Origin: Corella eumyota
Lineage: Eukaryota; Chordata; Ascidiacea; Phlebobranchia; Corellidae
Direction of reading: 5' to 3'
Assembly: GCA_963082875.1 (NCBI GenBank)
Contig: OY720103.1
Span: forward strand, 6,448,001-6,512,000
Length of the DNA stretch: 64,000 nt
Part shown: positions 34,331 to 46,871 of the stretch, piece by piece
How the letters are laid out: each line of letters starts with the position of its first letter
Numbering within the stretch: position 1 is the stretch's first letter
Program-made: the position numbers and the translations under genes
The notes under the pieces: generated by a model
What the model was told of the DNA's origin: nothing
The model's database searches: none
The model's input: only the letters and a program-made list of their open reading frames with translations

Positions 34331-35489
34331 CTTTTAAAATATATATAAAAACATTTTTTAAAACATTAAAAAAGATCATTAATTTGTTTTTTTTTTGATT
34401 TACAATATCTTATAAAATATGGTTCGAAATCGTTTGATAAATTTTAATTAACATCTATTTTAGCAAATATAGATATGAACTAGATTTAAACAAAAAAACT
34501 TAGTATGTTATCGCAAATGGAGCACAAACTACGGGATAGAGATTTTTCACGACGCTCACAGAAAATTACAGCGCAGAACAATCAATACAAACCGAGTAAC
34601 ATATAACTATGGAATGATTGTTATTTGCAAAATAAAATGTAGTTTCAATAAAATTTATTATTCGTAGCATAATATTTAGTCGATAAAAATGTAAAAAAAA
34701 AATATTGATTTGATTTTTAATAAAAAACAAACAATTAATAATTATTATAAACAACCAAAAATTTGTTTTTTAACCCGTTTTCGAGTAGAATCATAATATA
34801 ATGACAAATAATTCAATAAACAAGTGTTAAAAAATAATTAAATAACAAAAATTAACTTTTACACACATTTTAGCTTTATTTTCAACCAATATTATTTACT
34901 TTTAACACGGACAGCGAAAAAGACAATATTTGACAGCGACCAGACTGCTATTAAATCATTGAAGTGTTTAACTTACACTGAATTATTATTTTATAAATAA
35001 ACCAAAAATAATTCAACGCTATTTAGCTAGAATTAAATTTTTATTTTAAATAGCAACATACAGAATAATAATACCAACAACATATTAAAATTTCAGAAGA
35101 TTTAATCTTAAAATTTTAATAACAAATATATATTAATTAATAATTAGTGATAATAAAATGTCGTAAATAGGAGGTTTGCGACACATAAGAATAGTAACAA
35201 ACATACTGAAAATTTAGAACTTTTAATTTTAAAAAACATAAGTTATCGTCTTTCAAAATTCTGACTAGTAAGAAAAAAAACAACTAGATTTATTTGATAA
35301 ATAAAATATGGTTCGAAATTATTTGATTATGTTTAGCATAAATTTTTATAAATAAAAAAATTAATGCATAAACATTAACTAAGAATATTACATATCTTCG
35401 ATTTTTAATAAACAAACAAGCATTTAAATGTATTTTACATACAGAAGTTATTATTTTAACCGAGTTGTAAGTTGTTAATATCAGGATAT

Positions 35490-35700
35490 TGTAGCGGTGA
35501 CTACTATGTAAACAAACAATTATAATGCCGCTTGCTTAAAGGCCTTAATAACGTACCTATTTTAATCATGTAAATTGCTAGGGTCCAGACACGCGCTAAT
35601 TACTGTTTGTATCTTCTTTCTCGCTATTTAAACTGTTGTTTTAATCGCAATAAAAACATTCTAAAAAGTGATACATACTGTTCGTTTCTGATTCGCTTTA
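35490..35700 (+). repeat. 5' LTR of the Gypsy element
   Basis: 211 bp, beginning TGTAGCGGTGAC and ending GATTCGCTTTA. It contains a CTATTTAAAC TATA-like box and an AATAAA polyadenylation-type signal. Confidence 0.93.
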
Positions 35701-35749
35701 TTGGTGACCCCGACGTCAACCACTAGTATGGTTTCAACAGGCCAAGGCA

Positions 35750-38700
35750 CAATTTACAATTAGAGGCATCACAACAGACATTACAAAATATTGCCACGTA
35801 ATCTCTGCTTTAGATCAAACCACTGCAAAACGGATCCTTGATTTCATGGAAAATCCACCGACAGAAGGCAAGTACATCGCCCTTAAAGAACGCTTAATTT
35901 CGACCTTTGGACTTTCTTCACAAGAACGCGCAGCGATGATTCTAAATATATGCCAGATTTGGGTGATCGAAAACCGTCATGTTTAATGGATGAAAGTTGG
36001 CTTTAATGAGTGGTCACAAACCCTGCTTTTTATTCTAACATATATTTCTTCAGCACATGCCGAAAGATATTCGAGTAGCTCTCAGCAACGTAGAGTTTAT
36101 GGACATGCGGCAGATGGCATTACGCGCGGACATTCTTTGGTTAGCAAAAGAACGTGGGCCATCTTACTCAACCATATCTAAATTACAGTCAACAAAAAAG
36201 CCCTTATCAAAAGCAAGTTTCTAGACCCAAAGAATGTTTTTACCATATTAGTTTTGGTAAAAATGCACGCAAATGCGTACCACCTTGCATACACTTTCAG
36301 GGAAACGATCCAGCCAGCCGGCATTAGCAGCAATGGCGGTTGGCGGTCCTCAGTCTGTATTTCGTTTGGGACAAAATTTCAGCAAAAAATTTCCTTGTTG
36401 ATACTGGTGCTGAAATTAGCGCTATGCCTCCTACCAGCCGTGAGAGACGCCACAACCAGACCGACAAACATTTATTGGCGGCCAACGGTAACGTAATCAA
36501 AATGTATGTTCGCAAAACACTGCTGCTTAACATAAAACCCGGACGATATTCCTGGACTTTTGTCATAGCAGATGTTTCCCGTCCAATCCTAGGAGCAGAC
36601 TTTCTCAGAGCACATTCTTTGCTAGTCGATGTCAAGCACCACCGTTTAGTGGACGCTGTGGATTTCTCTAGCACACGCATAAGACCTTATAAATAAAACG
36701 TTGCGCCTAAAATAGAAGCTATTTCACTAGCCAACGACCGTTATGGAAAATTACTTGCAGAATTTCCGGCTATCACGGTCCCTCAGTTTATGCCAAAAAC
36801 TACCAAACACAACGTTGAGCATTTTATTGTCACTAAAGGACCGTCTGTACATTCTCGAGCCCGAAGGTTACCCCAGACAAACTCCTTTTGGCCAGAAAGG
36901 AATTTCGAGAAATGGGAGACTTGGGCATTATTCGACGTTTACCAAGCCAATGGTCATCTCCACTACATATGGTACCTAAATCAAATGAAGGCTGGAAACC
37001 GTGCGGCGACTACCGTCGCTTAAATGACATAACCATTCCTGACAGATATCCAATTTCAAACATCCAAGATTTTTCTTCATCAATAGCTGGCTCTAAAATT
37101 TTTTCAAAGATTGATCTTGTTCGAGGCTATCACCGAGTTCCTGTTAACCAATCCGACAAAAACTGCAGTTATAACTCCTTTTGGCCTTTTTGAATTTTTA
37201 CGAATGCCCTTTGGTTTAAAGAACTCTGCCCAAGCATTTCAAAGGTTAATGGACATGGTTTGTCGTTCACTCGACTTTGTTTTTGTTTATCTTGATGATA
37301 TCTTAGTGGCAAGCGCTAATGAAAATGACCACATCCAACATCTGCGAGAACTTTTTCGTTGTTTAAAAAACCACGGTTTAATTATTAACATATCAAAATG
37401 CAAGTTTGGGAAAAAGGAAATCAATTTTTTAGGCCATCTAGTTACTTAGAAAGGAGCTTTACCACTTTCGCAAAAAGTCGATGCAATTCAAAATTTTCTA
37501 ATTCCTACTACAACAAAGGCGCTTCAAAAATTTGCAGGCATGATAAATTTTTACCACCGCTTTCTGCCTTCAGCCTCTGATATAATGCGGCCTATCTACG
37601 AGGCAATTAGCAAAAAAGAGAAATTTCTGATCTGGACACCACGTCTGCAGGCTGCCTTTACGTTAGCTGAAAAAGCACTGGCAGACGCTACAATGTTGTT
37701 TCACCCTAAAAGTGATGCTCCAACGAGATTGGTCGTTGATGCATCTGATATAGCCGTTGGCTCAGTACTGGAACAGTTTTATCAAAACGCGTGGAGGCCA
37801 CTAGCGTTCTTTAGTAGACATCTACGCTCTCCAGAAATAAAATACAGTGTTTTTGATAGAGAGTTATTAGCATTGTATTTGTCGGTACGCCATTTTCGTT
37901 ATTTCCTGGAAGGAAAAAACTTCACGGTGTTTACCGATCATAAACCACTCACTTTTGCTTTTGCAAAATTCTCGGATCCCTGGTCTTCCCGCCAACAACG
38001 ACATCTCTCTTACATTTCAGAATTCATAACCGATGTTCAACACATTTCAGGAAAAAATAATTTTGTCGCCGACACCTTGTCCCGACCATCTATATCGGCA
38101 ATAAAAACATTAGAAACAGGAATTGACTACGCTTCTATGGGAAAGGCACAACTTATCGACCCTGAAATCACTACGTACAAAACAGCCGTTACTAATTTAA
38201 AGCTGGAAGATGTTCCATGCGGCCCAAATGGTACAACCATGCTTTGCGATATTTCAACAGGTGTACCTTGGCCCATTGTTCCATTACCGTGGCGGCGTAA
38301 ATTGTTTACCATTATACATGGATTATCTCATCCTTCAATTAGAACAGAACAACGCGAAAAATTTTATCTAGCAAGTTTGTTTGGCATGGTATTAAAAAGG
38401 AAGTAGGATTGTGGGCCAAACAATGTGTGGCATGCCAAAAAGCTAAAATACATCAACACACTAAATCGCAACTCGTAAAATCCAGCTTGCCTAATCGACG
38501 TTTTTCGCATATTAACATCGATCTTGTCGGACCATTACCTATGTCGCAAGGAAAATGTTACATTCTCACTATCGTGGACAGATTCACTAGATGGCCAGAA
38601 GCCATTCATATTGAAGACATTTCAACTGTAACGGTGGCCCGCGCTTTTATCTCACAATGGATTGGTCGTTTTGGTATTCCAGAAGAGATAACTTCAGATC

Positions 38701-39458
38701 GTGGTTCACAGTTTACCTCTTCTTTATGGCATGGCATATCTCAATTACTAGGAATGCAACTTTACCACACCACAGCCTTCCACCCACAATCCAACGGGCT
38801 AGTTGAACGTTTTCATCGTCATATGAAATCAGCTCTCATGGCACGACTTCTGGATAATAACTGGGTGGACGAATTACCCTGGGTTTTGTTGGGAATTAGA
38901 ACGGCCCCAAAAGAGGACTTTAAACATTCTTCTGCAGAAATGGTTTATGGCAAAACAATTGCTGTTCCTGGAATTATCGTTGGTGAACCAAGCAAAAACT
39001 TTAAAAACCAAGATATGCCCACATTTTTATCCAAACTAAGTAAAGCATTACATCAGCATGCCCCAATGGCAACTTATTGGCATTCAACACCGAAGACATT
39101 TTTGCCACCTTCACTATTTAAGGAAGGTTACGTTTTCGTGCGAAAAGTCGGTAAACGGCCTGCACTGCATCCTCTTTACACTGGGCCATACAAAATTATA
39201 TCACCTGGTGCTAAGACTTTTAAATTAGAAATTGGCCAACGCAAAGAAACCATTTCAGTCGATCGGCTCAAACCAGCTTTCGTTGACATTACAAAACCAA
39301 TTCCTCTTGCGGTTCCTCCTCAACGTGGACGACCACCGAAGGTTAACTTTCGAGCAATCAAAAGATCAACACCGAACAATATCAAAAAGCACGATTCCAT
39401 CCTGCCAACCAGACGATCAACAAGACGAGTTGTACCACCTGTACGATTTGCACCGTAG
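35750..39458 (+). pseudogene. gag-pol region of the Gypsy element (fossil)
   Basis: Domains in the usual Ty3/Gypsy order: a short gag remnant, an aspartic protease with FLVDTGAEI (near 36391), reverse transcriptase with YLDDILVAS (near 37288), RNase H with LVVDASDIAVG (near 37730), then an integrase with a zinc-binding N-terminus and a DDE core (IDLVGPLPM, ITSDRGSQFTSS, NGLVERFHRH) to about 39458. No envelope gene and no chromodomain were recognised. The region is broken in several places; gag is the most reduced part. Confidence 0.9.
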
Positions 39459-39490
39459 CAGCGACATTTAATAGTTTTGGGGGGGAGTTG

Positions 39491-39701
39491 TGTAGCGGTG
39501 ACTACTATGTAAACAAACAATTATAATGCCGCTTGCTTAAAGGCCTTAATAACGCTCCTTTTTTAATCATGTAAATTGCTAGGGTCCAGACACGCGCTAA
39601 TTACTGTTTGTATCTTCTTTCTCGCTATTTAAACTGTTGTTTTAATCGCAATAAAAACATTCTAAAAAGTGATACATACTGTTCGTTTATGATTCGCTTT
39701 A
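39491..39701 (+). repeat. 3' LTR of the Gypsy element
   Basis: The same 211-bp sequence as the 5' LTR with about four differences, preceded by the G-rich purine tract and followed by the ATAT target duplication. Confidence 0.93.
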
Positions 39702-42304
39702 ATATACTAAAATTAATTTTTGTAAAATTTTCCTAAAATTGATTTTTATTAAATAAACAAGCATTTACATATAATAAATAAACAAAATTCTTTTTCAAAT
39801 ATGTTTTTTAACTACTTATATTATAAAATACATTATATTAAATTGTGAATACTTAATGTCGAACTTTAATTTTAAATAAATAAACAATAATTAAAATATA
39901 ATAAACAAACAAAAATTAAATTTTTTATTCATTTTTAAGTTACTGCTATCATGATATACAAATGGCAAAGATTTAAAAAATAAATAACAATCTTTGAAAT
40001 TTATTAAATAAACACCTATTAATTAGTAATTAGTGATAAAAATCAAAATTTTAATTCATTTTTGAGTTACCAATATCATGATATACAAATGGCTAAGATT
40101 TTAAAAATTAATAACAACCTTTAAATTTTAATAAACAAACACTTATTAATTAGTAATTAGTGATTAATTAGTAATTAGTGACAAAAATTAAAATTTTAAT
40201 TCATTATTGAGTTACTAATATCATGATATACAAATGGCCAAAATTTAAAAACTAAATAACAAACTTTAAATTTTAATAAATAAACACCTATTAATTAGTA
40301 ATTAGTGATAATTAAATGTTGTAAATAGGAGAATGAAAACACAATCTAATAATAAACAACATACTAAAATTTTAAAACTGTGAATGTTCACAAACAAAAG
40401 TTATTTTAACTCAAAATTTACAGCTTATAAGACACTGGAAAAGATTAATAATAATAATAATAATAACTAGATTTATTTGATAAATAAAATATGGTTCGAA
40501 ATTATTTGATTATTTTTAACATAAATTTTTATAAATGAAAAAAGATATGCATAAACATTACTTAAGAATATTACAAATCTTCGTATAAACAAACAAGCAT
40601 TTATATACACTATACAAACAAAAACTAATATTTAACCCAGTTTTAAGTTGATAATATTAGGATATAAATTATAGTAAATTTTAAATTCCTAAAATTGATT
40701 TTTAATTTTTATTAAATAAACAAGCATTTAAATATGATAAATAAACAAAAATTATTTTTTAAATATGTTTTTTTAACTACCTATATTAAAAAATACATCA
40801 CACCAAATTTTTAATGCTTAATATCGAACTTTAATTTTTAATGAATAAACCAGAATAAATAAATATAACAAACAAACAAGAATTATTTTTTAATTCATTT
40901 TCGAATTATAGATATTATAAGATATAACTGACCAAAATTTAAAAACCTAATAACAATCTTTAAATTTGAATAAACAAACACCTATTAATTAGTAATTAGT
41001 GACAAAAATTAAAATTTTAATTCATTTTTGAGTTACTAATATTATCATATACAAATGGCGAAGATTTAAAAAATAAATAACAATCTTTAAATTTTAATAA
41101 ACAAACACCTATTAATTAGTAATTAGTGACAAAAATTAAAATTTTAATTCATTTTTGAGTTACTAATATTATGATATACAAATGGCCAAGATTTGATAAA
41201 TTAATAACAATTTTTAAATTTTAATAAACAAACACCTATTAATTAGTAATTATGGCTAAAAATTAAAATTTTAATTCATTTTTGAGTTACTAATATTATG
41301 ATATACAATTGACCAAGATTTGAAGAAAAAATAACGATCTTTAAATTTTAATAAATAAACAAGCACTTAGTAATTAGTAATAATTAAATTTTGAGAATAG
41401 GAGGATTGGAACACAATATTATTATAAACAACATACTAAAATTTCAGAACTTTATATAAACAAGATCAAAAGGTATTTTGAATCAAAGTTCGGATGAGTA
41501 AGAAAAATAAAAACTAGATTTATTTGATAAATAAAATATAGTTCGAAATCATTAGATTATTTTTATAATAAATCTCTATTAATAAATAAAGTTATGCATA
41601 AACATTACTTAATTATAAAATTTAACTGAATTAATAAATTAAATATTACGTATTCAAATTTTAAACTAAACATGTATTAAATTATTGGACTAAGGAAATT
41701 TTAGAACAAAATTATTTGAAATGTTTTAAAATATTAATCTTTAATTTTTTAATTAATTAACATGTAATTAAATATACTTAACAAACAAAAATTAATTCTT
41801 TAACCCAGTTTTAATGTGTTGATATCACAATATACATTAGACAAAGTTTTAAATGCCTAAAATTGATTTTAGATTTTTAATAAATAAACAAGCATTTAGA
41901 TATAATAAACAAACAAAATTTATTTTTTAAATATGTATTTTAATTGCTAATATTATGAAATACATTATACTAAAATTTAAATGCCTAATATTAAATTTTA
42001 ATTTTCAATAAACAAACAAAAATTTAAATATAATAAACAAACAAAAATTAAATTTTTAATCCATTTTCGAGTTATTAATATTATTATATATAACTGACCA
42101 AAATTAGAAAACCTAATAACGATCTCTAAATTCTAATAAACAAACACCTATTAATTACTAATTAATAATATTTAAATTATCAAAATAGAAGGGTTGAAAC
42201 ACAATATGATAATAAACAACATACTACAATTTTAAAAATTTATATACACAAAATCAAAAGTTATTCGATTTCAAAATTCGGATTAGTAACAATAAAATTA
42301 TATA

Positions 42305-42452
42305 TACGGGCAATAACAATATGTTTCGAAATCGAACCATAATAATAATAATACTGACAATAACAATATGTTTCGAAATCTAAGATTTCGAACCATAATA
42401 ATACTGACAATAACAATATGTTTTGAAATCTAAGATTTCGAACCATAATTAA
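42305..42452 (+). repeat. Tandem units with a near-perfect palindrome
   Basis: Three units of roughly 55 bp carry CTGACAATAACAATATG, then the palindrome arms TTCGAAATCT and AGATTTCGAA with one base between them, then CCATAATAATA. The same motif closes the macrosatellite unit at 19575 and appears inverted at 49510-49612. Confidence 0.85.
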
Positions 42453-42900
42453 CAAAAAATTTTTTTACTTATTTTTAGAGATGTTATGGTATGATATGCA
42501 AATAAGCAAAATTTGTAAGCTAAATATCAATATTTAATTTTAATTTAACAAACAAGTGCTAAAATATAATTTAAAAAAAATTAATTTTTATACACATTTT
42601 ACTTTACCAATAAATATTACTTTAACACAGATAGCGAACAAGACAATATTTCACAGCGAAAAAACGCTATTAAATAATTCAAGCGTAAGAAAACGTTAAA
42701 CTCCCACTGGTCGAGTATTTTATAAACAAACAAAAAATAATTAAACAATAATTAAATAAAGTTAAATGATTTATTTTTATGATATTAATAAAATATTACA
42801 CCACTGATCAAAATTTGAAAACCTAATAACAATCTTTGGATTTTAATGAACAAAAATCCAAATAAATTCAATAAATAAATATTCGTACAATAACAATATA

Positions 42901-43495
42901 TTTCGAAATTTAAGATTTTAAGATTGCGATTTTAGCATAAATTAGTTTAATAATGGTTCTACATTAAATAATTAATAAAAGTAGAAATTAATTTGGTATC
43001 ATCTTGCAAAATGGGTTAATTAGGTTGAAATTAAAAAAAAAACATTTTCAGTTATGAAATTATATTTTGTAAGTTGTTTTTATCAACTTAGAAAATTAAA
43101 AATATATTTTAATTGATTAAGTTAAACTTATCAACTTAAAAATATATTTTAATTAATTAAGTTAAAAAATTTTTAATTTGTGAAAAAAAACAGAAATTAG
43201 ACCTTTTAGAATAATCATTTTGTTGATTATAAAAAAAAGTTTATTTAATAAAAACTATTGAATTAAAATATTCTCTGCAGCAACTAGAGGTTAATTCATC
43301 TCACTTGTTGTATTAAAATTGCTAAACTATTTTGATTTTAAAAAGATATTTAAATACTAAGTTATAATTTGTCAATTTTATAAATAAAAAAATATTAAAT
43401 TCTTTTGTTCTTAAATTTTTGTCTTAAAAAAAAAAAACTTATTGAAAAAATTAAAAACTACAAAGAGGTTCCTATGGCCTTCATATTAATACCTT
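42901..43495. other. AT-rich stretch without a gene
   Basis: There are imperfect direct repeats of about 45 bp (ATATATTTTAATTGATTAAG and ATATATTTTAATTAATTAAG near 43100-43165). No coding frame is seen. Confidence 0.5.
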
Positions 43496-43499
43496 GAAC

Positions 43500-44275
43500 C
43501 ATTTATAGCAACTCCATGTCGCTTGTCTTCATTGAGGGCAACATAGTGGCATAATTGTAATTCTGCAAAGCAGTCACACATTTTTTAACTATAATGATAA
43601 AGTTTCTTAGCGCCTTTGGATTATTTCTTGGCACATATGCAAAATGGTGTGGTGTCCCATATTCGTTTTCCATGTAAATCCTGGCCTGAATCCTGGACAC
43701 ACCATACATTTGGCTTAGAAATTTTCACTTAAATTGTCCCTTACAACATCTTTTTTAGACTGCGAAAAGGATACATTTGACTCGACCTTCATTTGGTGGG
43801 TCATCTCTTTCGCAAAATCGAGCACATCTACCACACCCTTCTTCGAATTAAAAGCACATTTTATGCTACCTAAAGCATTTGACAACTTATCTAAATACTT
43901 CCTTCAAGTGTACTGTAAACCTAGTTGTTTTTTGTTCATTACACTCCTCAACAATTCCTTGGTGAGCCTTATAAGCTTTTTTTGGCCTTTTTCTGTAATT
44001 TTTAAACAGCTTTGTAACAGCAAATCCTAATCCTTTTTTATCAGTTTTGGACATCATACTTTCTGTCCAAGTATATAGTCCTTAAAACCGAGTATATAGT
44101 TTCTCAATCACCTCAGGCCTTCAAAAACCATTCAAACTCTTTTAGATCTTTTACAAGTTCTATAGGCTTCTTATAAACGAATGGGAGCTTATTATTTAAC
44201 CTCTGCCTTCTGACAAACACCTTGGTTCCATTTAATAAACTCGTACCGTTTAAACTTAACCTGGGCATATTATTT
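43500..44275 (-). pseudogene. Unassigned decayed coding region
   Basis: Several coding-like blocks follow one another on the minus strand: SLLNGTKVFVRRQRLNNKLP and YKKPIELVKDLKEFEWFLKA (about 44250-44120), FAVTKLFKNYRKRPKKAYKA (about 44015), YLDKLSNALGSIKCAFNSKK (about 43890), VVDVLDFAKEMTHQMKVESN and MYGVSRIQARIYMENEYGTP (to 43500). The composition is clearly protein-like and Lys-rich. I do not recognise a family. It may be a host gene relic or a mobile-element protein; it is broken. Confidence 0.45.
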
Positions 44276-44951
44276 TGAAATTTACTATCGTTGGACTTTT
44301 TATTTATTCCCTTGGCTTTTTGTTATAGCTTTATTCCAACGTATGCTTTATAAAATACATTGAGTCTGTTATTTTTTTTGACTACCTATGCGTCAATTTT
44401 TGTTTTGTTTTGTTAATCATAAAAGCATTTGGCATAACGATTTATTAAGTACTAAACTGTTGCTATATTTACAAGAAAAAAGATTATGAAAATTTTATTT
44501 TTGGCAGACTGGTAAAAAATAATTGCACTTAATGAGTCTGTATGGCATTTATTTAAAATAAGAAAAGCAAAAGATTTTGTGAGAAACTATAAAGCGATAT
44601 TTATTGAAAGTTTCTATATTAAATTAAATTGCAAAATAAGGCTTATGTAGTCTTCCTTGCAATCTTTTTGGTTAAAATAGCAATCACATTCAAAATACGA
44701 TATTATGATTAATAAAATGTAACGAATTTAACTCAGTAAATTAATATTTTATAATGTTATTAATAATTGGACTAGATAACACTTAATTTTTACAATATAT
44801 TTTAAAGCTTATATAATTTTCTTTTTAATTCGACACTTTGACTAATACTTCACTAACTATTGTATTTATGTTTTAATTACTTATATACATCTAGTATTGT
44901 CAACTTATATTTTTGTTTCAGTTATTGTTTATAATATTACTTTTGTTTTAG

Positions 44952-45116
44952 ATAAAGTTATTATTAACAAAGAATAAAATTGGAAACAATGTAGCCAAGG
45001 CACTTAGCAAAGTTTTGGATAAATTCGAGGCCCTTAATGTTACTGATTGTGACATAACAGAAGAAGGTGGATTGGCAATTGCAAAAGGGTGTTTAAAATT
45101 AACTACACAAGTTTAA
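44952..45116 (+). CDS. LRR exon (NLR-type), terminal
   Basis: After a TTTTGTTTTAG acceptor the exon reads LLTKNKIGNNVAKALSKVL, then FEALNVTDCDITEEGGLAIA, and ends in TAA at 45114-45116. The N-x-I-G-x-x-x-A-x-A-L pattern followed by LNVTDCDITEEGG is the ribonuclease-inhibitor type LRR found in NLR proteins. The frame is clean. It might be a last exon, or an internal exon whose donor was lost. A second LRR exon lies 2 kb downstream on the same strand. Confidence 0.6.
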   Translation: MKLLLTKNKIGNNVAKALSKVLDKFEALNVTDCDITEEGGLAIAKGCLKLTTQV

Positions 45117-45132
45117 TAGAAATACGAAGTTT

Positions 45133-45174
45133 AATTTTAGAATGTTTAAATTTTGTATTAAACATTCTAAAATT
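45133..45174 (+). other. Perfect 17-bp hairpin just after the LRR stop codon
   Basis: The arms AATTTTAGAATGTTTAA and TTAAACATTCTAAAATT are exact reverse complements around an 8-base loop. It begins 17 bases after the LRR exon's stop, so it would lie in the 3' UTR if that exon is terminal. A MITE relic is the alternative. Confidence 0.7.
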
Positions 45175-46395
45175 ATTTATTTTTATTAAAAACCATAAAA
45201 TTAAAAGATTAGCCACTGCTAGAGGTTAATTCGGTAACATCTTGCCAATTGTGTTACAGTTGAAAAACTTTTTAATTTTAAAATTATTTTTCAAAACTCA
45301 CATGTATTAAAAATTCACATGTAAAAAAAATCATTTTTATTTCTTTATTTTAAATTTTAATTCATTATTTTTTGAAAGCCTTAAAAAAACTAAATTGATC
45401 ATTCTCTACATTTATTCAGCATTTAAAATAAATAGTGCACTGTAGGGGTCTTGTGGCTCTCTTACTGAGACTTTGGATATTTATAACAGCCCTAATCTGC
45501 TTGTAAGTATCTTGGGCTTCAAATAAGTGGTCTTACTTTATATATATAATAGGCTGGACTTTTTATAAAAAATATGGCCTTTTTCGAATACCCCTTACCC
45601 TAATTTTTTACCCAGGTATTTCCATAAATATCCCAAATAATTGTAAAATATCTCTTCTCTTCTTAACTAAGGTGCTTCATATAAACCATATGGTTTCAAA
45701 TATACTCTACTTACTTTCCTGCTACTGAACAAATTTTTATTTTTACAATTTTATTACAAATATCCCAGATCTTAAAAAACACCCTAAGTTTTTTTTTCTA
45801 CTTGTTTTTTTTATAAGTACATTAAGCCCAAATAAACAGTTTTAATATTAGAATACCCTTGACTTCTAAAAACTCTGGGCCTATCATTTTTATCAAACTA
45901 TCGCTGAACTTTTTGTTAATTTCTTGAAGCTTTTGTTTTATAAAAGTGCAGTGGCTTGCTTATAAATGCCGCTTTTTTAATCTTAGTTTCTTATAAACAA
46001 CTTAATCCACTTATTTTATGATTTATATATGCTATATGCTTTATATAATACGTTGAGTTAATATAATATGTCTTATTTTTAGTAATCACGGTCAAATTTT
46101 TGTTTGTTTTCCGAAATCTAAAAGCATTTGACATAAAAAGTTATCAAGCATTAAAATATAACTATGTTTGAAAAACTAAAACATAAAGATGGTCAAAATG
46201 CCATTCTTGGCTAACTGGCAATACTTCAGTAGATTAATTAGCTAAAAAGTAAAATGATTGCGCTAAACAACAGTTTAGATAGCATTTAAATCAATTGGGA
46301 AAAAATAAATGTGCAAAAAATTTGAAGTGATAATTTATAAGAGTTTCTACACCAAATCTAGTTAGAAGTATGATTAAAGTTCAACAAACAGTTAA
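45175..46395. other. AT-rich stretch, probable intron or intergenic DNA
   Basis: No open frame or known repeat is seen. It contains imperfect repeats with TTTATAAGC motifs near 45900-46060 that resemble parts of 44300-44420. Confidence 0.45.
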
Positions 46396-46470
46396 GATGA
46401 ACTTACGGCGATGACGTCGTGAGTCACATTTTCCCTATTTACAATATTTCCCTTTAAATCTTTTATTTTA
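46396..46470 (-). repeat. Dispersed repeat, copy 2 (inverted)
   Basis: In reverse complement it matches 242-340, including TTGTAAATAGGGAAA and an ACGTCATCG end. It lies just upstream of the SINE at 46577. Confidence 0.55.
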
Positions 46471-46576
46471 AAAACTTTGTGCAAGTTGAAAACATTCTAA
46501 CTTAATTAAAAAAGAAACCCTGCGACCACACAATCTCTTTAAATTTTTATACTTACTTTAGCAATTATATATTTAA

Positions 46577-46871
46577 CCGGCAGCGTGGTGTAGTGGTAAG
46601 AACACTTGCTACACCACTAATGAGGTCGTGGGTTCAATCCCCACTGCTCTCATGCCGTAGCGCCCTTGGGTAAGGCGCTATAAACGGTGTGAACTCCTGC
46701 TGAGCCAGCACTTAATCAGCAGTATAATTACCGGGCAATTATAATCTATATAATATCCCAAATTGCCACAGGCAACTCGAGACTGGGTCGGAGTAACTGA
46801 TGCTACTTTATGTTTAAGTCGCGCATTTGACTTTCCCACATCGAGGATAAAGGTATATACAAAAAAAAAAT
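46577..46871 (+). mobile_element. tRNA-derived SINE, full length
   Basis: The best copy of the family in the window. The tRNA-like head has an A-box (TGTAGTGGTAAGAAC) and a B-box (GGGTTCAATCCCC); a body of about 190 bp follows with AAGGCGCTATAAACGG, CTGAGCCAGCACTTAATCAG and GGCAACTCGAGACTGGGTC; and it ends in an A-rich tail. RNA polymerase III would transcribe from the internal boxes. It resembles composite SINEs known from Ciona, but the name cannot be confirmed from sequence alone. Confidence 0.88.

Larger units (their letters stand above)
35490..39701 (+). mobile_element. Ty3/Gypsy LTR retrotransposon (fossil, young, broken)
   Basis: The copy is 4,212 bp with two 211-bp LTRs, a primer-binding-type sequence TGGTGACCCCGACGT starting one base after the 5' LTR, a purine tract (TTTTGGGGGGGAG) just before the 3' LTR, and a 4-bp ATAT target duplication at 35486-35489 and 39702-39705. 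Both ends are present, so it is structurally full length, but its gag-pol is broken in several places. The LTRs differ at only about four positions, so insertion was recent. It sits in the macrosatellite. Confidence 0.93.
34400..42900 (+). repeat. Macrosatellite array, unit about 1 kb, split by a Gypsy element
   Basis: Anchor sequences of ACTAGATTTATTTGATAAAT / ATGGTTCGAAAT type occur at about 34412 (partial), 35286, 40468 and 41514. After subtracting the 4.2-kb Gypsy insertion, the steps are about 870, 970 and 1045 bp. Within each unit there are subunits of about 110-130 bp with AAACAAACACCTATTAATTA and TTCATTTTTGAGTTACTAAT blocks, and a closing part with GTAAATAGGAGG. The units are non-coding. 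The right edge, near 42.9 kb, is ragged. Confidence 0.82.

Noticed and set aside
36324-36680. 118-residue minus-strand frame
   Set aside because: Antisense shadow of the protease region of the Gypsy element on the plus strand.
42261-42455. 64-residue minus-strand frame with repeated LLLSVL-type peptide
   Set aside because: It falls wholly in the palindromic satellite units; repetition at DNA level explains the peptide repeat.
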